64,000 bases of DNA from Bettongia penicillata ogilbyi (taxonomy: Eukaryota; Chordata; Mammalia; Diprotodontia; Potoroidae), in the NCBI GenBank assembly GCA_023548195.1, contig JAJHZJ010000008.1, positions 2,132,232 through 2,196,231 on the forward strand. Direction: 5' to 3'. The notes below the pieces were generated by a model. It ran no database searches, was not told where the DNA came from, and worked only from the letters and a program-made list of their open reading frames with translations. Each line of letters begins with the position of its first letter. Positions within the stretch are counted from its first letter, which is position 1. The translations under genes were made by a program, and so were the position numbers. Shown here one piece after another: positions 12,322 to 24,099 of this stretch.

Positions 12322-12475
12322 TAAATCAGAGATGTAGAGCTAGAAAGGGGTCTTTAGACCATTTCTCAAATTTTATAGATGATGAAGTTGAGACCCAGAG
12401 AACAATAAGTGATTAGTAAATGACAGACTTGGGATGCAAATCCAGAGTTCTTTCCATAACACTTAGACTTCGATA
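12322..12475 (-). repeat. MIR3-like SINE, antisense
   Basis: 'gtagagctagaaaggggtct' (reverse of the 'ttccagctcta' tail), 'tttatagatgatgaagttga', 'cccagagaacaataagtgat', then a 'gggatgcaaatccagagttc' head region. Confidence 0.7.
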
Positions 12476-13080
12476 TGAGAGTTCTGTAGCCCATTCCTCC
12501 ATGACTCTCCATCAATGTGATGCACCAAGCATAAAGCCCCCAAGATTGCATACTCACATCATCATCTCTGAATTAGTTAACGCAGGACCTTTAGTGTCTC
12601 TCTCCTGCTCAGAGCCATGCTAGGAATCCTAGAGCTCAAGGAGAAAACTTGGAGTGAGATACAGCCTTTGGGTTTTTGGAGGGAGGTGGGCTCCAGTGAA
12701 AGAGGGCATTCACGGCAAGCAGAAGACTTAGAGTTGTCTACCACAGAACCACTATGAAGAAGCATCGTACTTCCCACGTTACACACCGTTGGGATAACAC
12801 TCTAGTTGGCTTGCTGTACTTATAGCTCTGCTTAGAATATAAGATGGATGTTAGTTCATTCTGCTTTAGCCTGGTTCTAGAGGGAGTGAGAAAATATCTT
12901 AGAGTTATTTTAATTTTCACCTTTCTGATTATTGGCAATTTTGCGTAAGTTTTCAGACGGTGCTTGCTAGTTTACATCTTGCCTTTTGAAATAGTGTCTG
13001 GTTACATCCTTCCATCTCAATCATTAGGGAATGGGTCCTAATCTTAAAAATTGGTGCCACTTCTGTGATTTGTTTATTGC
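12476..13080. other. Unique sequence
   Basis: A slightly GC-richer patch at 12590-12780 (with 'gctaggaatcctag') stands out from the AT-rich surroundings. No repeat or exon could be supported. Confidence 0.4.
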
Positions 13081-13082
13081 AA

Positions 13083-13258
13083 AAATTTTCCCACGTTTTT
13101 CTCCTTTCCCTCCTCCTCCCCTTTCTCTTCTTTTTCCTTCTCATTTTTCTCTTCCCTTTTCTTCTCTATCTCCTCCCTCTTCTTTCATCCTCCTCCTTCC
13201 CCTTTTTCTCTTTATTTTCCTCCTTCCTCTTCTTCCTCCTTCATGCATTGCTTTTTTA
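13083..13258. repeat. CT-rich polypyrimidine tract
   Basis: About 170 bases of C/T-dominated sequence (cctcctcccctttctcttct and similar), giving low-complexity Phe/Leu/Ser/Pro frames on the plus strand and Lys/Arg frames on the minus strand. These are not genes. Confidence 0.9.
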
Positions 13259-13588
13259 AATGAAAAAATTTATTTTTATAGTCAAAATTCATGGGCTGTT
13301 TCTCCTGTCAGTTTGCATCCTGTTCATTTTTGGTTTTGCTTACCATTCTTTTTATTTCATTTGTAGAGTACTCCTACTCTTCTACAAGACTGTAGTTCCT
13401 AAATTATGACCTTTCCTTTCTGTAAGGCTATTAATCTTTTTCTTTGATCTGAAGGTCAGAGCATATATAGTACATTTGAAGACATCTAGGCAACTGATCT
13501 CCGTTAGATGTTATATTTATCTAAAAAGTCATTATTTCTAATCTTAACATTAATTATTGCAAAGTTAAACAAAGTAGCATGAAGTGGA

Positions 13589-13640
13589 AATATATATATA
13601 TGTATGCACATGCATATATATATACATACATGTGTGTGTC
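13589..13640. repeat. (TA)/(TG) microsatellite
   Basis: atatatatatatgtatgcac, then atatatatatacatacatgt and a short TG run. Confidence 0.85.
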
Positions 13641-14390
13641 TAGCAGTAAGGAAAGCAGTATGTCTAATTTGATGAAAGAGTAATCTGAAGGTAATATAGT
13701 TACAAAATATTGAGTATCATAGTAATATAATTTTCATACTTGAAATGAAAATAATTACTATTTTAATTTGCATGAAGAGATTGAGTATTAGCTTAGTTTT
13801 ATGGAATTTTGAAGCCATTTCCTTTTACTGGTTTATAATTTTAATTTCATACAAAGAATATGAACATCTTGTGTAAACAATATTATATACATGGTATAAA
13901 AAGGCATCTCAGTCGATTTGCTTTATAAAAAAATCAACCAAGCTGGTTATTTGGTGTTATATAGATAAAACAAACAATTAGCTAAATTTTAATTTTTTTC
14001 AACTGTTTTCTTTGGCATTGTATACATATATACATTTTATAGTGATTGTATTGATTTTAGTGGCTAATCAACAACCTTTTTTTCCTCCTTCATTCTCCTT
14101 ATTTCATATTTGGCATACATTTAGTGCAAATTAAATATTGTCCCCACGTATACAATTGCTTTGGACATAGTTATTTTGGGTTTTTGTCACGGGGTGGAAT
14201 TGGGGCAGGTGTTCACCGATAAGTGAATAAGTTGTGTGACTGAGGCAGCTTCCTGTTTTAAGGAGCCTTATTTATTGATTTCACCATTGTATTGCATCTC
14301 ATTATTTAATTTATTTTTTAAATAGTCAAAACCTTATAACTTTGTCATGATAGGTCGGTCTTCTGCTGAAGTAGGAACTGTGCCTCTTTA

Positions 14391-14404
14391 CCACTAGAGG
14401 GCAG
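14391..14404 (+). promoter_or_regulatory. Candidate CTCF binding site
   Basis: CCACTAGAGGGCAG fits the CTCF core motif (C-C-A-C-N-A-G-G/A-G-G-G-C-A-G) in forward orientation. It sits in repeat-poor DNA, not inside a recognised SINE. Motif match only; occupancy is not shown. Confidence 0.45.
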
Positions 14405-14721
14405 TAAAAAAAATGATGTATTGATATATCATGAAATTTTAGTTTATTTATCATAACATTTTAGTTTAGTTTACTCCTTTGTTTACTCACCCCCTACTCC
14501 ATGTCAGGAACTGCAAGATATATATGCATCTAAATGTGCAGTTTTAGAATGGAGAGAAAAAACAATGACTCCTCTATCCATCCATAAAACTTGTCTTCAA
14601 CTGCAGAATATAATCTTCATTCTCCATTTTTTTACCTTTATAAATGATTGACTATGATTCTTTTCAACAAAAAAATTGAATTTTTGGCCAATATTTATCT
14701 AGATTAATGGATTTCAAATTG

Positions 14722-14835
14722 TGGTCTAGGTACTTCTAGGATTCTGCTTCCCAAGACACTTTCGGGGAGTCTACAAAGTCAAAATTATTTTCATAATTGT
14801 GATAGTAAGGTGTTTTAATTTTTAGCATGGTAAAT
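14722..14835 (+). mobile_element. hAT-Charlie-like DNA transposon fragment
   Basis: 'caaattgtggtctaggtact', 'gggagtctacaaagtcaaaa' and 'ttattttcataattgtgat' follow the terminal region of hAT-Charlie MITEs (the 'gaggtcaaaactattttcataa' signature). A related end occurs at 31923. Only one end is evident. Confidence 0.5.
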
Positions 14836-17485
14836 ATTTTGGAATAATCAGAAATTAAGAGTGTAAATGGGTGCAGAGACTTAAAAAGTTTGATCTAGGC
14901 TGTCAAAGTTTCTTTGAATTCATATCTTTTTGGATAAGAAAATTAGGTTTTGTATACTTTGTGGTTTGTAAATATTGAAAGTGCTTGAGATGTTGAGATG
15001 GACTTTCAAAAAATATATTCAGTTATCTTTGAAAAAAATTAATCTATTAGTTTTCTTACAAGAAAATACTTGATTCCTGAGTATTCTTAGAGCTAAGTCA
15101 AAAATACTAGTGTGGTCACACAAGCAGATTTGTCACTTTCTGAAATGCAAAGTGTCCAGTATCCAAAGGAGTCTGGGGTTTTAAACTTGGCCATATTTTC
15201 AATACTAAAATATGAAATTTATTTAGTTTATTCCTCTATAATTTTAGCAGCATAAAAATCACTAGATTATCCTCACATGCATTCTTTTGACTGTTTTAGG
15301 AGTTTTGAATTCATATTGTTTATAATTGTACAATAAAAAACCCTGGCTATATGGTTACAAAGGAATTGAGTTTAAAATACTATTAATGATCCTTGTAACT
15401 GATATTAATATTCTATTTATAATTTTTCTTTAATTTTATATAGAAATACTCAGAGGAAAGTTTTAGGATTAATTAGCCTCGATTTTTGCCTTATTTTGAA
15501 CAGCCGTGATATTTATGAGTCTGTTTTTTTTCATACTCTTAAACCAATTCATTAAATCTGAAGATTAGAAATATATTTATCACATACAACAACCTGAAAA
15601 GAAAACTGCAGTTTCCTGGCATGTGAATGCATAATTACCAAATTTCAGAGTGTTAGTGTCTTGTTAAAAAAGCAAAGCTTTGGATATCAAATGTGTAATT
15701 TTAAAGAAATGAGGAATGCCATTTGTTTTTATTAAGCTGGGATTTGAATGTTTGAAGGAAGCATTGAGGGAGGCATTTCTTTAGAAATGGAAGTAATAAT
15801 TGGCACTTGCAGTGTGGAAAATATTATTTTTGGAGTGCTTTCATTCCTTATAAATAAACACAGGAGTCCACGCTTGAAAGAAATATGTTTACTTTATGTG
15901 TCTACTGATAAATTGCTTTTTGGTCTTTTAATTCTACAGAGAATTCTATATATCTGCAGAATTAGAATTGAACATTCTGATCTCTTAATGAGATATCATT
16001 TTCTTGTGATGGAAGTATCAATGTATTGATTTAGGAATTTCAGTGTACTTAGAATACATTTTTTTTATATTATTGAAATTAAGTCCAAAAATAAATGGGT
16101 GAACTTATAAATTTTTTCCTTCATTTTCCCCTGATCATTTAAAATATAAATACACAGCTGAAAATGAAGGGAAATGATTTTTTTAAAAAATATAGTGAGA
16201 TAGTTTCCTTTTGTGCTTAGGAACCCATCTTTATTTCTGCTTTGAATGACATTGATAGTATTTGAAGATAATATATATGTTCAAGCATTGATGGCAGTTA
16301 TTCTAATTTTGAAAAAAATTGGTAGAGGTTACTATTTATATCATAGAGTGAAGATTCAGGTTATCACAGTTTTATTTCCTTTACTTTAATCCGGTTAGAG
16401 CTTTCTGGGTAAAGTTAGCGCTAAAGTAAAGACAGAAGTAGCTTAATTGAACAAATGAAATCTCATTTGGTATCATGTAAGACATTTGACTAGATAAGAA
16501 GAAGTTTCACTTGCCCAGGTCTCTCAGAGAAGATCTTTTCCCTGCTTGGGGTTGCAGATTGCTTCAGGTAGTGTTAATTATTTGCCAAGGTCTCCTGGTA
16601 ACACAGCAGGTTGTATTTCATGGTGAGATTTTTCAAAATCACAGTTAACTTCCTGCTTAAATGTGAGAAAAGTGTTCTTGAAAAAAAGACTTGTTAGACT
16701 CATTGAGACTCATGTAGTCATTACTGCAGACATAAATTTGTTTTATAAAAAAAATCTTTAAAGGTATATTTTAGTAAAAATGAAAAATTGACTTTTATAG
16801 ACTATTTCAGCTTCTGGTTACATTTGTGGGATGGTAGCCTTTAAAATTCTGTTATTATGTTTAATAAAACAACCAAAGTATATGATTTATTTTCTTTTAG
16901 CCTATCATTTGCTTAAAATGGAATTTTAGGGCAATTTTGACAGAGACTCCCAACTAATTTTTCAGTTTCAGATTTTAAAATAGAATTAATTTTCTGCCCC
17001 GTCAATTCTCAAAATTAAAAATATCATTTAGGTCATTTAAATCTTAACTGCTGTGTTTTCAGTTAATTTTTTCCGGTTTGGGGAGTGGGGGTTGTTTAAT
17101 AAAATAAGAATTCATTTAAAAATACTTATTGAATTTTATTTTCATATCTTTGAAAGACAAAGATTTTTTTCTTTAGCTAGAAACTTTTTTATGGAGGGAA
17201 ATTTGCTTCTTCAGGATTAGCTGAGTTTTTATATAATTATTTTCAGATGTTATCTATTACGTGAGTGTTACATGGAGAAACTTTCATATTGTCATCACAT
17301 ATTCTAGCAGTGTACAAATAAGATTTCTTTCCCTAGATTATTATTATTTGTGTGTATTGTTAGTTATCTAGATTTTTCTAAAGTTCTTTTAAACAAATAT
17401 TATTGATGTTTCAGTTCCCTATAATAGTTTACCTTAATTTGTCTGCTGAATATTCTTGGTAATGTTAACCTCCTGACCTCTATAG

Positions 17486-17740
17486 TCTATGATTGTGTGC
17501 TAAATTTTCTAATATTTTAATTTATAAAATAATTTTATTTCTAATAATGAATGCCTACTCTTCAGTGTAAAAGCATCATGATTTTAAAAGACCAACACCT
17601 TGGATTATATTCTAGGATTGTATGCTAAATTTTCTATATTGTCATATAATTTATAATACCCTTTCATATCTAATAGAATGTCTAACTTACAATGTAGAAA
17701 CATCAGAATTTAAAAATTGTGTTCTTTGAATTATGTTGTA
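17486..17740. repeat. Diverged tandem duplication, ~125-bp period
   Basis: Copy 1 starts near 17491 (gattgtgtgctaaattttct) and copy 2 near 17616 (gattgtatgctaaattttct). Later paired landmarks are 'aagcatcatgattttaaaag' with 'gaaacatcagaatttaaaaa', and 'ccttggattatat' with 'ctttgaattatgt'. The order is kept across the whole unit with small indels. I do not recognise the unit as a known repeat. Confidence 0.75.
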
Positions 17741-18418
17741 GAGATTTTTTAATGGACTGGTAGTATCATTTAGAAAAAAATGAAATCTCAACAAAGTAGA
17801 AAATATTTTGATTATATAGATAATAAATTAAGTTTATGGATATTAAATAAAAATATTATATCCTAATTTGAAATTGCTAGTACCCTGCAGATCTGAAATT
17901 TACAAGTCTCTATTAAAAATGAATTCAGTAAAAACATTAATTTTTACTAATGATTTCTATTTACCACATAATAACATGATAAAAAAGGATGTAATTTTTT
18001 ACTTAATCGTAAAGATCTTGAAGCAATCACAAAATTACTGTTTTATCTAGAAATTTTATTATAACATCTTTTTCTATAGTTTGGTTAAAACAATGCTCCA
18101 GCCAAGTTCATGAGTCTTTTTTATATTGTGTTTATGATAAATGATAGAACACAAGATGTTCAGTAGAGTGATTCTTCATACCTCAAAGTCCTTGATAATG
18201 ACAGATCAATTATGCCCCAATCAGCACAGTATATACCTTGATCATAACTATAACATGGAAAGACTATGGCCTTTACCACCATTGCTATAACGCATGCTTT
18301 ACTGATATGAAAATTTTAATGATTGGTGTTTGGGAGGATAAGAAAGTAATATTTCGAATGTTACAGTGGAGTGTATTTAGGAAAAAATTTCCTTCTTTCG
18401 TGGACAAAATTTCAGTGA

Positions 18419-18482
18419 CATTACAATTTATCAGAGCCTGGAATACACTAGGAGCTTAATAAATGCTTGCTTGACTGACTTG
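18419..18482 (+). repeat. L2 or MIR 3' terminal fragment, sense
   Basis: 'gcctggaatacactaggagc' plus 'ttaataaatgcttgcttgac' is the common L2-type 3' terminus. Confidence 0.7.
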
Positions 18483-19418
18483 GGTCAAGAAAAAATAAAG
18501 AACAGATGTGTCTCTAAAATATATCATGCCCTTTTTAGCTAGCATCACCTTTCATCTTATTTGCTTGTGAAAATATCCCAACATAGTCCGTTATCTTATA
18601 CATGGCAGTACGGCATTTGCTTCTGACAGGTTTGCATTATTTGAGAAGTAGACATTCACGTCTGTTCCTTTCAGAAACCACAAGTCGAGATTGCCAGGGA
18701 ATGTGTTCTATTTTATGGCCTTCTCCCTTAGGATGCCTTTTGTTGTAACAAATCATACCATGCTTAGATGAGGTCACATTAGATTGAAGTGAAAATGTCC
18801 AAAGAAGCCTATACATAAATGCTCATGCTCAATATTTTAGCTAATTTAAGATTTTTAAATAGGTGTCCTAAAAGTCAATAGTTTCACAGATTTATTATAC
18901 CCAGCTCCTGAAATCATGGGAGAGCCCGTCTATATATCAAAGAAAAGAACTCATTTATTCAAGTTTTCTCAATGAAACCAAGCATAGTTTGCAGGTTTCT
19001 CTAACATTTCAGAAGCACACAGAGAAAGGGGAGAGGGTGTTTCTTTTGAGAAGAATACATAACCCCAATTCTGTATTCAAGCTTTTAGCAGAACCTGTCA
19101 AATATCTATTAAGATATGTACGTAATTGTTTGTGTGCTTTTCATGGGAATGACATCTGTGCTCTGGGAAGGAGGAAACAGATACAATCATAGGTTATAGG
19201 TTTTCACCACTCAAAGTGGACTTTCCTTTGAAATGATAACAGGGTTGGAGCCAAAGCCTCCTTGGGATGTCAACAGATATTTTCCTTGCTCCTGATTGTT
19301 TAGGAAACTGATTCTCAAATTCATGAGTTACAGAGACCTGCCATTTCTCTTTCATACACTTGCTGGCTGACATATGACTCTTTGTCATTTCTTCTCTTTT
19401 CTCATTTCCTACTTCCGA
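18483..19418. other. Unique sequence
   Basis: No named repeat, RNA or coding signal. Mixed composition, CpG-poor. Confidence 0.4.
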
Positions 19419-19600
19419 TTATCCTGGAGCTGTTTCCTAAATTACCTTTATCTTAGGATTTCTGGCATTAGGGCTGGTTTTTGTTTTTGTTTTTTAATAT
19501 CCCAGTCATTCCCCTTTGTAATGTCTTTGAAGGCAGGAATTGTGCCTTCTTTCATACTTGAATCCTTGTCTTTGTGTCCTGTTGTATAGACTCTGCACTA
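19419..19600 (+). repeat. L2 3' region, sense
   Basis: 'gtaatgtctttgaaggcagg', 'attgtgccttctttcatact' and 'gaatccttgtc' follow the L2 'gagggcagggac..tgtatcccca' zone. Diverged, with a T-rich expansion at about 19478-19496. Confidence 0.6.
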
Positions 19601-20211
19601 CAGTTGGGGAAACAGAGTTCATGGACAGGCAGTATAGATAAACCATGAACTGGATGCAAAATTGAATAAACGGATGAAAGTAGCCATTGCTGTTTAGTAA
19701 ATGAATAGCACTTTCAAAGACCCTAAGCATCTCCTTGAATTAAAAAAAAACAAACACATTTATTAAAACAAAACAAAACAGTGTCCTTTTGGTAATGCCC
19801 CCACCCTTGGGATTAAATGTTGGAATAGCAGTCTCTCAGAAATCAGAATTACATTTCACTTACCAAAAGGCTATGGTTGGCATAAATAGACCCCAGCATA
19901 TTATAATAATATACTGAGTTTATGATCCCAAATAAGTATCAAAGAGATGTATGTCTAGAAATGAAGGTAGGTAAGTCAGGTGTCAAGAGCAAGAGAATAT
20001 CGATAACCTTTGGTCCCCTTGTAATGTAGCGAGGTCTAGAGGAAGGCCCTCATCTTGTTTAATGAGCTCTTTGTAAAGGATTTCCTGGAGTAGGTAGACA
20101 GGGGTCAAAGTCATGGATGATTTTAAGCTATACAGGTAGAGGGTATACCTGCATCAGTGATCTCATAATCCAGACCTGGCCCGTTGTAGGGAAAAGCAAA
20201 GTGAAGCCGCA

Positions 20212-20296
20212 GTATATGTCTACCACCTCCTCTAAGAAGCCTTTTCTGATTCCTGCACTTGGAAGTGATGTCTTCTTAATCTAATTATGTTGTCTT
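20212..20296 (+). repeat. L2 fragment, sense
   Basis: 'ccacctcctctaagaagcct' and 'tttctgattcctgcacttgg' match the L2 'cctcagggaagccttccctgac' region. Confidence 0.7.
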
Positions 20297-20371
20297 TTGG
20301 TACCTGGGGCCTCTATTCCTCAGTGATACCTCAGAGAAGGAGTTTAGTGGAAGTATCTGATGTTGAATTTT

Positions 20372-20490
20372 ACGCAGGATTATCAGTCAATCAGCATTTA
20401 TCAAGCAACCTCTCTAGATGGTGTGCTAAGTGCTGGAGTTACAAAAAGAGGCAAAAGACAGCATCCAAGGACCTTGTAATCTAACAAGCA
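20372..20490 (-). repeat. L2 3' terminus, antisense
   Basis: 'tcaatcagcatttatcaagc', then 'ggtgtgctaagtgctggag' and 'caaggaccttgtaatctaac', are the reversed L2 3' end. It lies tail to tail with the preceding sense L2 fragment. Confidence 0.75.
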
Positions 20491-20864
20491 TCTAATAAAT
20501 TTTTATTAATTGGAGTTGAATTGTTCATGAGAAGGTAGACCTTGGGCAAAGTGAGGAACCAAAACTCAGTTACATTCATCTATTTATCTATTGCTTGATC
20601 ATTTCAATGAAAGTATCATAGGAAAAATATGGAAACCTATGACTTTAATTTTTTTTATAATATCTGATTATTTGAATGATATATGTTCAAAATGAGCAAC
20701 TTCAGGGACATGTGCCATCTTGTTTTGTATGTTGGACTCTTACTTCTGGCTTAGTAATTCTGACCTTTTTCAGAAGCTAAGAAAATCTGCCACTTACAGC
20801 TCTAATAGCAGAATCCATCTAGTCAATATCACTTATTTTATAAGACAGCCAACGTAAGATCATA

Positions 20865-21158
20865 GGGAGCATGGGACTCTACCTAGACATTTTGAAGACA
20901 CCACCAGAAGAAGCAGGATAGTATGTGCCTTGTTTAAGTCCCTTTGTCATGCACTCCATAATGAGAAGACAGAACTCACTGGAAAAGACCCTGATGTTTG
21001 GAAAGATTGAAGGCAAAAGGAAAAAAGTGATGGTAGAGGATGAGATGATTAGATAGTGTTGTGGAAATAACAAACATAAATGTGGTGGAGGGTAGAAGGG
21101 CCTCGCATGATATCGGTGATAGGGTCACAAAGAGTTGGCCGTGACTGTACAAGAGCAA
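20865..21158 (+). pseudogene. RTE/BovB-type LINE 3' end (decayed ORF terminus and tail)
   Basis: Nucleotides and conceptual translation match the C-terminal end of an RTE-clade LINE. A frame near 20977-21054 reads EKTLMFGKIEGKRKK and on to a stop, resembling the 'GKTLMLGKIEGRRRRGRQRMRWLDG' end known from BovB. A later frame near 21100-21145 reads RVTKSWP, resembling 'GVAKSRT'. Frames are broken by stops and indels, so it is dead. Its tail (gggtcacaaagagttggc, near 21122) is nearly the same as the 3' tail of the MAR1/WSINE-type SINEs at 29.7, 39.2 and 61.7 kb, which marks this clade as their likely mobilising partner. Only the 3' ~300 bases are present. The family match is recalled, not searched. 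Confidence 0.75.
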
Positions 21159-21419
21159 TGCATCCAGGGTAACATAGTAATTGAAAAAATACTGACAAAT
21201 CTTTGCTTGTGCTCTGTTACCATGGATAACAAAAATTAGTTATAATTTACATGCTTTCCTCTTTTAAAAAATGGCCAAGGAAAGTAAATATATTTTGATA
21301 GTTTCTGTTCATGTTTTCTATGAAATTGGCTTGAGGTCTTGACTCAATTTCTTTAAATAGGCCTATTCATTGAATGGGTGTTACCTCTCTCAAAGTGAGA
21401 CCTTGGAAAGATCTTAGCT

Positions 21420-21640
21420 TAAAAGATCAAGGTCTCCCACTGCATCCAGGGCCATCTCCCAGTCATCTGGATCAATATCTGGCCACTGGATCCAGATGGC
21501 TCAGGAGGAGAAAGCGAGGCTGGTGACTTTGCATAGTTCTCCCTCACTCAAATCCAATTCAGCTGCAAGTCATGCCGTCATCTTCCTGATGTCTTGGTCC
21601 CCTTTGAGAAGGAAGGACTAACCACAGCGAAATTGGCCAC
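21420..21640 (-). repeat. Dispersed repeat of unrecalled family, antisense copy
   Basis: Carries 'aaggtctcccactgcatcc', 'gtcatctggatcaatatctg', 'gccactggatccagatggct', 'gaggctggtgactttgcata' and 'gtcccctttgagaaggaagg'. The reverse complement aligns block by block to 27105-27250. I recall this from marsupial genomes but not its name. Copy-to-copy agreement inside the window is the real evidence. Confidence 0.75.
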
Positions 21641-21747
21641 AGGGAAGTCATTACACTCAAGTAAATGCCCAACAGATGAAGCTATGAAATTCAGTAAAGA
21701 ATACTTCGGGTGGAGTAGGGCTGGGAGTGGGGTGATGAAGAAGATTG

Positions 21748-21900
21748 AGAAATCTGGATTCTAATTTTATTTCCTCCACTAACTTGCTGTGTGACTTTGG
21801 AATATTCACTTTGCCTCAGTTTCTTTCTGTACAAAAGGAAACAGCTAGATGATCTCTTAACTCTCCTTCTAGCTTCAATAGCCCATGATTCTTTGATAAT
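21748..21900 (+). repeat. MIR3-like SINE, sense
   Basis: 'gctgtgtgactttggaatat', 'cctcagtttctttctgtaca', 'gatgatctcttaactctcct', then 'catgattctttga'. Nearly complete. Confidence 0.8.
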
Positions 21901-22640
21901 TAAAAAGAAAATTGCTGCTCCATGTTAACTTGGGGTTAGCTTAGCCTTTATTTATTTAAGCACTTCCCTATTTACTTATTTATTTTTAAAAAGCTATGCA
22001 AATCACCCCCTTATTAGGACCATTGATAATTGTGTGGTTTACTAATGATCTTGAAAGCTATTTATCTGAGTGGCTATTAGATTTTAATTATTTATTTAAA
22101 GGATAATAAAATAAAAATTAACAAGGTCAGTTACTGTTGTTTAATTAATAATGATAAATTAAGAGATACCTAACTTCTACTAGTCTCATGTTTCAAGTGA
22201 TAAATTTTTTGTGAATGCTTTTCTAGTTTTTTTTCTTTTTAACTTAAAAGAGAGTCAAATAATACCTACATTTTAACTGCTGTTACCATATGAGGTACAC
22301 ACATGAAAGAACCTCTTTTATCATACATATCATGTAGATAAAGGTAGGACTATTTTTGCAAACTGGCAAAATTATGGAATGGAGCATAAATCAATCTTAT
22401 AATGGATGTGCAGATGGCCCTTTGTAAGACTGTCAACATACTTATTCTCAGGAGCAATGTATGGGAATATAACAGTCTAGCTTTAATTATAAACACATCA
22501 TCAAAAATGCTCTGCTGATAGTGAACTTGTAAGCGAATGTTTTTTAATGGGTTTATCTGTACTCTAAATAGAAGTTATCTTACTGATTAAAAACTGATAA
22601 TGCCACCAGTCCTTTTCCTTTCATGCTAGCAGCATGAAAA
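21901..22640. other. Unique AT-rich sequence
   Basis: Very AT-rich (ttatttaaaggataataaaa near 22090). No assignable element. Confidence 0.4.
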
Positions 22641-22642
22641 GA

Positions 22643-22705
22643 TAAGCAGCAGCATCAGTAAATATTTATTAAGTACTTACTTTGTGCCAGGTTTAGACAG
22701 AGTAT
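22643..22705 (-). repeat. L2 3' terminus, antisense
   Basis: 'cagtaaatatttattaagta' and 'cttactttgtgccaggttta' are the reversed L2 3' end. Confidence 0.7.
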
Positions 22706-22751
22706 CAGTGCAATTTTACATCTTTAAAGTTTTGTGTCACTCCGTAGAGTG

Positions 22752-22986
22752 CTCTTTGGGTCTCAGAGCACGTTTTCAATAACATTTCACTTGATCTTCA
22801 CCACAGCCCTGCTGGATCCATGCTTTTATTGTCTCCTTTTTACAGATAAGGAGACTGAAGGTGAGAGGTGTTCAGGGACTTGCCCAGGGTCCCAGCTAAT
22901 AATTGTCTAAGGTGGGATTTCTACTTGGAACTTCTTGCCCAAATCCAGGACCCTATGCACTGTGCTACACAGTCCCCTGCCCCTAG
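22752..22986 (-). repeat. MIR, antisense, near full length
   Basis: 'cttgatcttcaccacagccc', 'tttttacagataaggagact', 'gacttgcccagggtcccagc', and a terminal 'ccctatgcactgtgctacac', the reversed tRNA-like head. Confidence 0.85.
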
Positions 22987-23634
22987 GAATGTTTTATAAG
23001 TATAGTTCACAGATGTTTTCCTCCAAACCAACAACAAATGAAAATGCCCCCCACACACCAGGCTGAAAAGCAAGAATCCAGATCACTGGATCTTGTCACG
23101 CCACATAATTACTTTTTTTTTTATCAAAATAACTATAAAATCTTAACTATAAATAATCTGTGTTTCACTTGAGTGTCTTATTTATTCTGTCTGGACAATA
23201 AGACCTGAGTAAAAATCAGATGTCAGAGGTAAAGAACTGAAAGGTAGGGAGTCTGATTTACCTCCACTTGTGGTTTTGGTTTAAAAGAAATAGTATTAAC
23301 AAGTTGTGGTTCAAGAGAATAAGAACGCTATCTTGTCCCATTTTATTTCAAAGGATCTTTGGCTTCAGTGTTATTCAGCTCCAGCTTAGTGCCCAGCAGA
23401 GTGGGTGGCTGTCTGTGTGGTAAGGTTTCAGGAGAGATGTAAAGACGGCCTCTCAGCCTCTTCTCCCAAAAGCCATCTCTCCCTTGACCTCTTCCTAATG
23501 CTTGAAATTCCTCTACAATAACTTCATTTTATTTTTGAGCTTATGACTTTGTCCCCATTAAAATTTAAACATTAGTCAGAAAGTGAATATAATAGATGAC
23601 TTCTCAGGCATTTATACTTTAGTTTGAAGTGATT
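22987..23634. other. Unique sequence
   Basis: No named repeat or gene. A T-run at about 23113. Confidence 0.4.
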
Positions 23635-23636
23635 GG

Positions 23637-23893
23637 ATTCTGACTCCCTCCCTCCATCTCTCTATGTCTCTGTCTCTGACTCTCTGTCTTTCTGTCTCTA
23701 TCTGTTGGTCTTTGTCTATCTCTGTTTCTCTGTGTGTCTGTGTGTGTGTGTATGTGTGTGTGTGTCTTTGTCTATGTCTCTCTGTCTCTCTCTGTCTCTG
23801 TCTCTCAGTTTCTCTCTCCTCTCTCAGTCTGTCTTTCTGTCTCTCTGTCTGTCCGTCTCTATCTCTGTCTATCTCTCTGTCTCTCTCTCCCTC
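23637..23893. repeat. (TCTCTG)n-type polypyrimidine microsatellite
   Basis: About 255 bases of ctctgtctctctgtctctct with an internal TGTG run (23732-23764). It stays open in several frames on both strands because stop codons are rare in the repeat. The Ser/Leu-rich and Arg/Glu-rich frames are artefacts. Confidence 0.95.
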
Positions 23894-24099
23894 TAAATCA
23901 AAGATTAAATTCCCCCAACTCGTCATTTTGTTAGGGCCAACCTTGTCACAGCACTTTGAGGTTTAATTTAGAAGAAATTAGGAAGCAAATGAATGTATAA
24001 CATTGTTATATTAATTACATCATTGATACTGAGATGTCTATGTGTGAATGGAAGTAGTGTATATAAAGAAGCCAGAGAGAAGGCGCTGGCTATCCCCCA

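Larger units (their letters stand above)
13260..18418. other. Repeat-poor AT-rich block
   Basis: About 5.1 kb in which I find no SINE or LINE. It contains only a microsatellite, a hAT-like fragment, a CTCF-like site and a tandem duplication, listed separately. It may hold conserved non-coding sequence, but I see no exon. Confidence 0.5.

Noticed and set aside
23612..23966. Overlapping 66-104 codon frames on both strands
   Set aside because: All run through the TCTCTG microsatellite. Composition is Ser/Leu/Cys or Arg/Glu/Thr only, with no domain.
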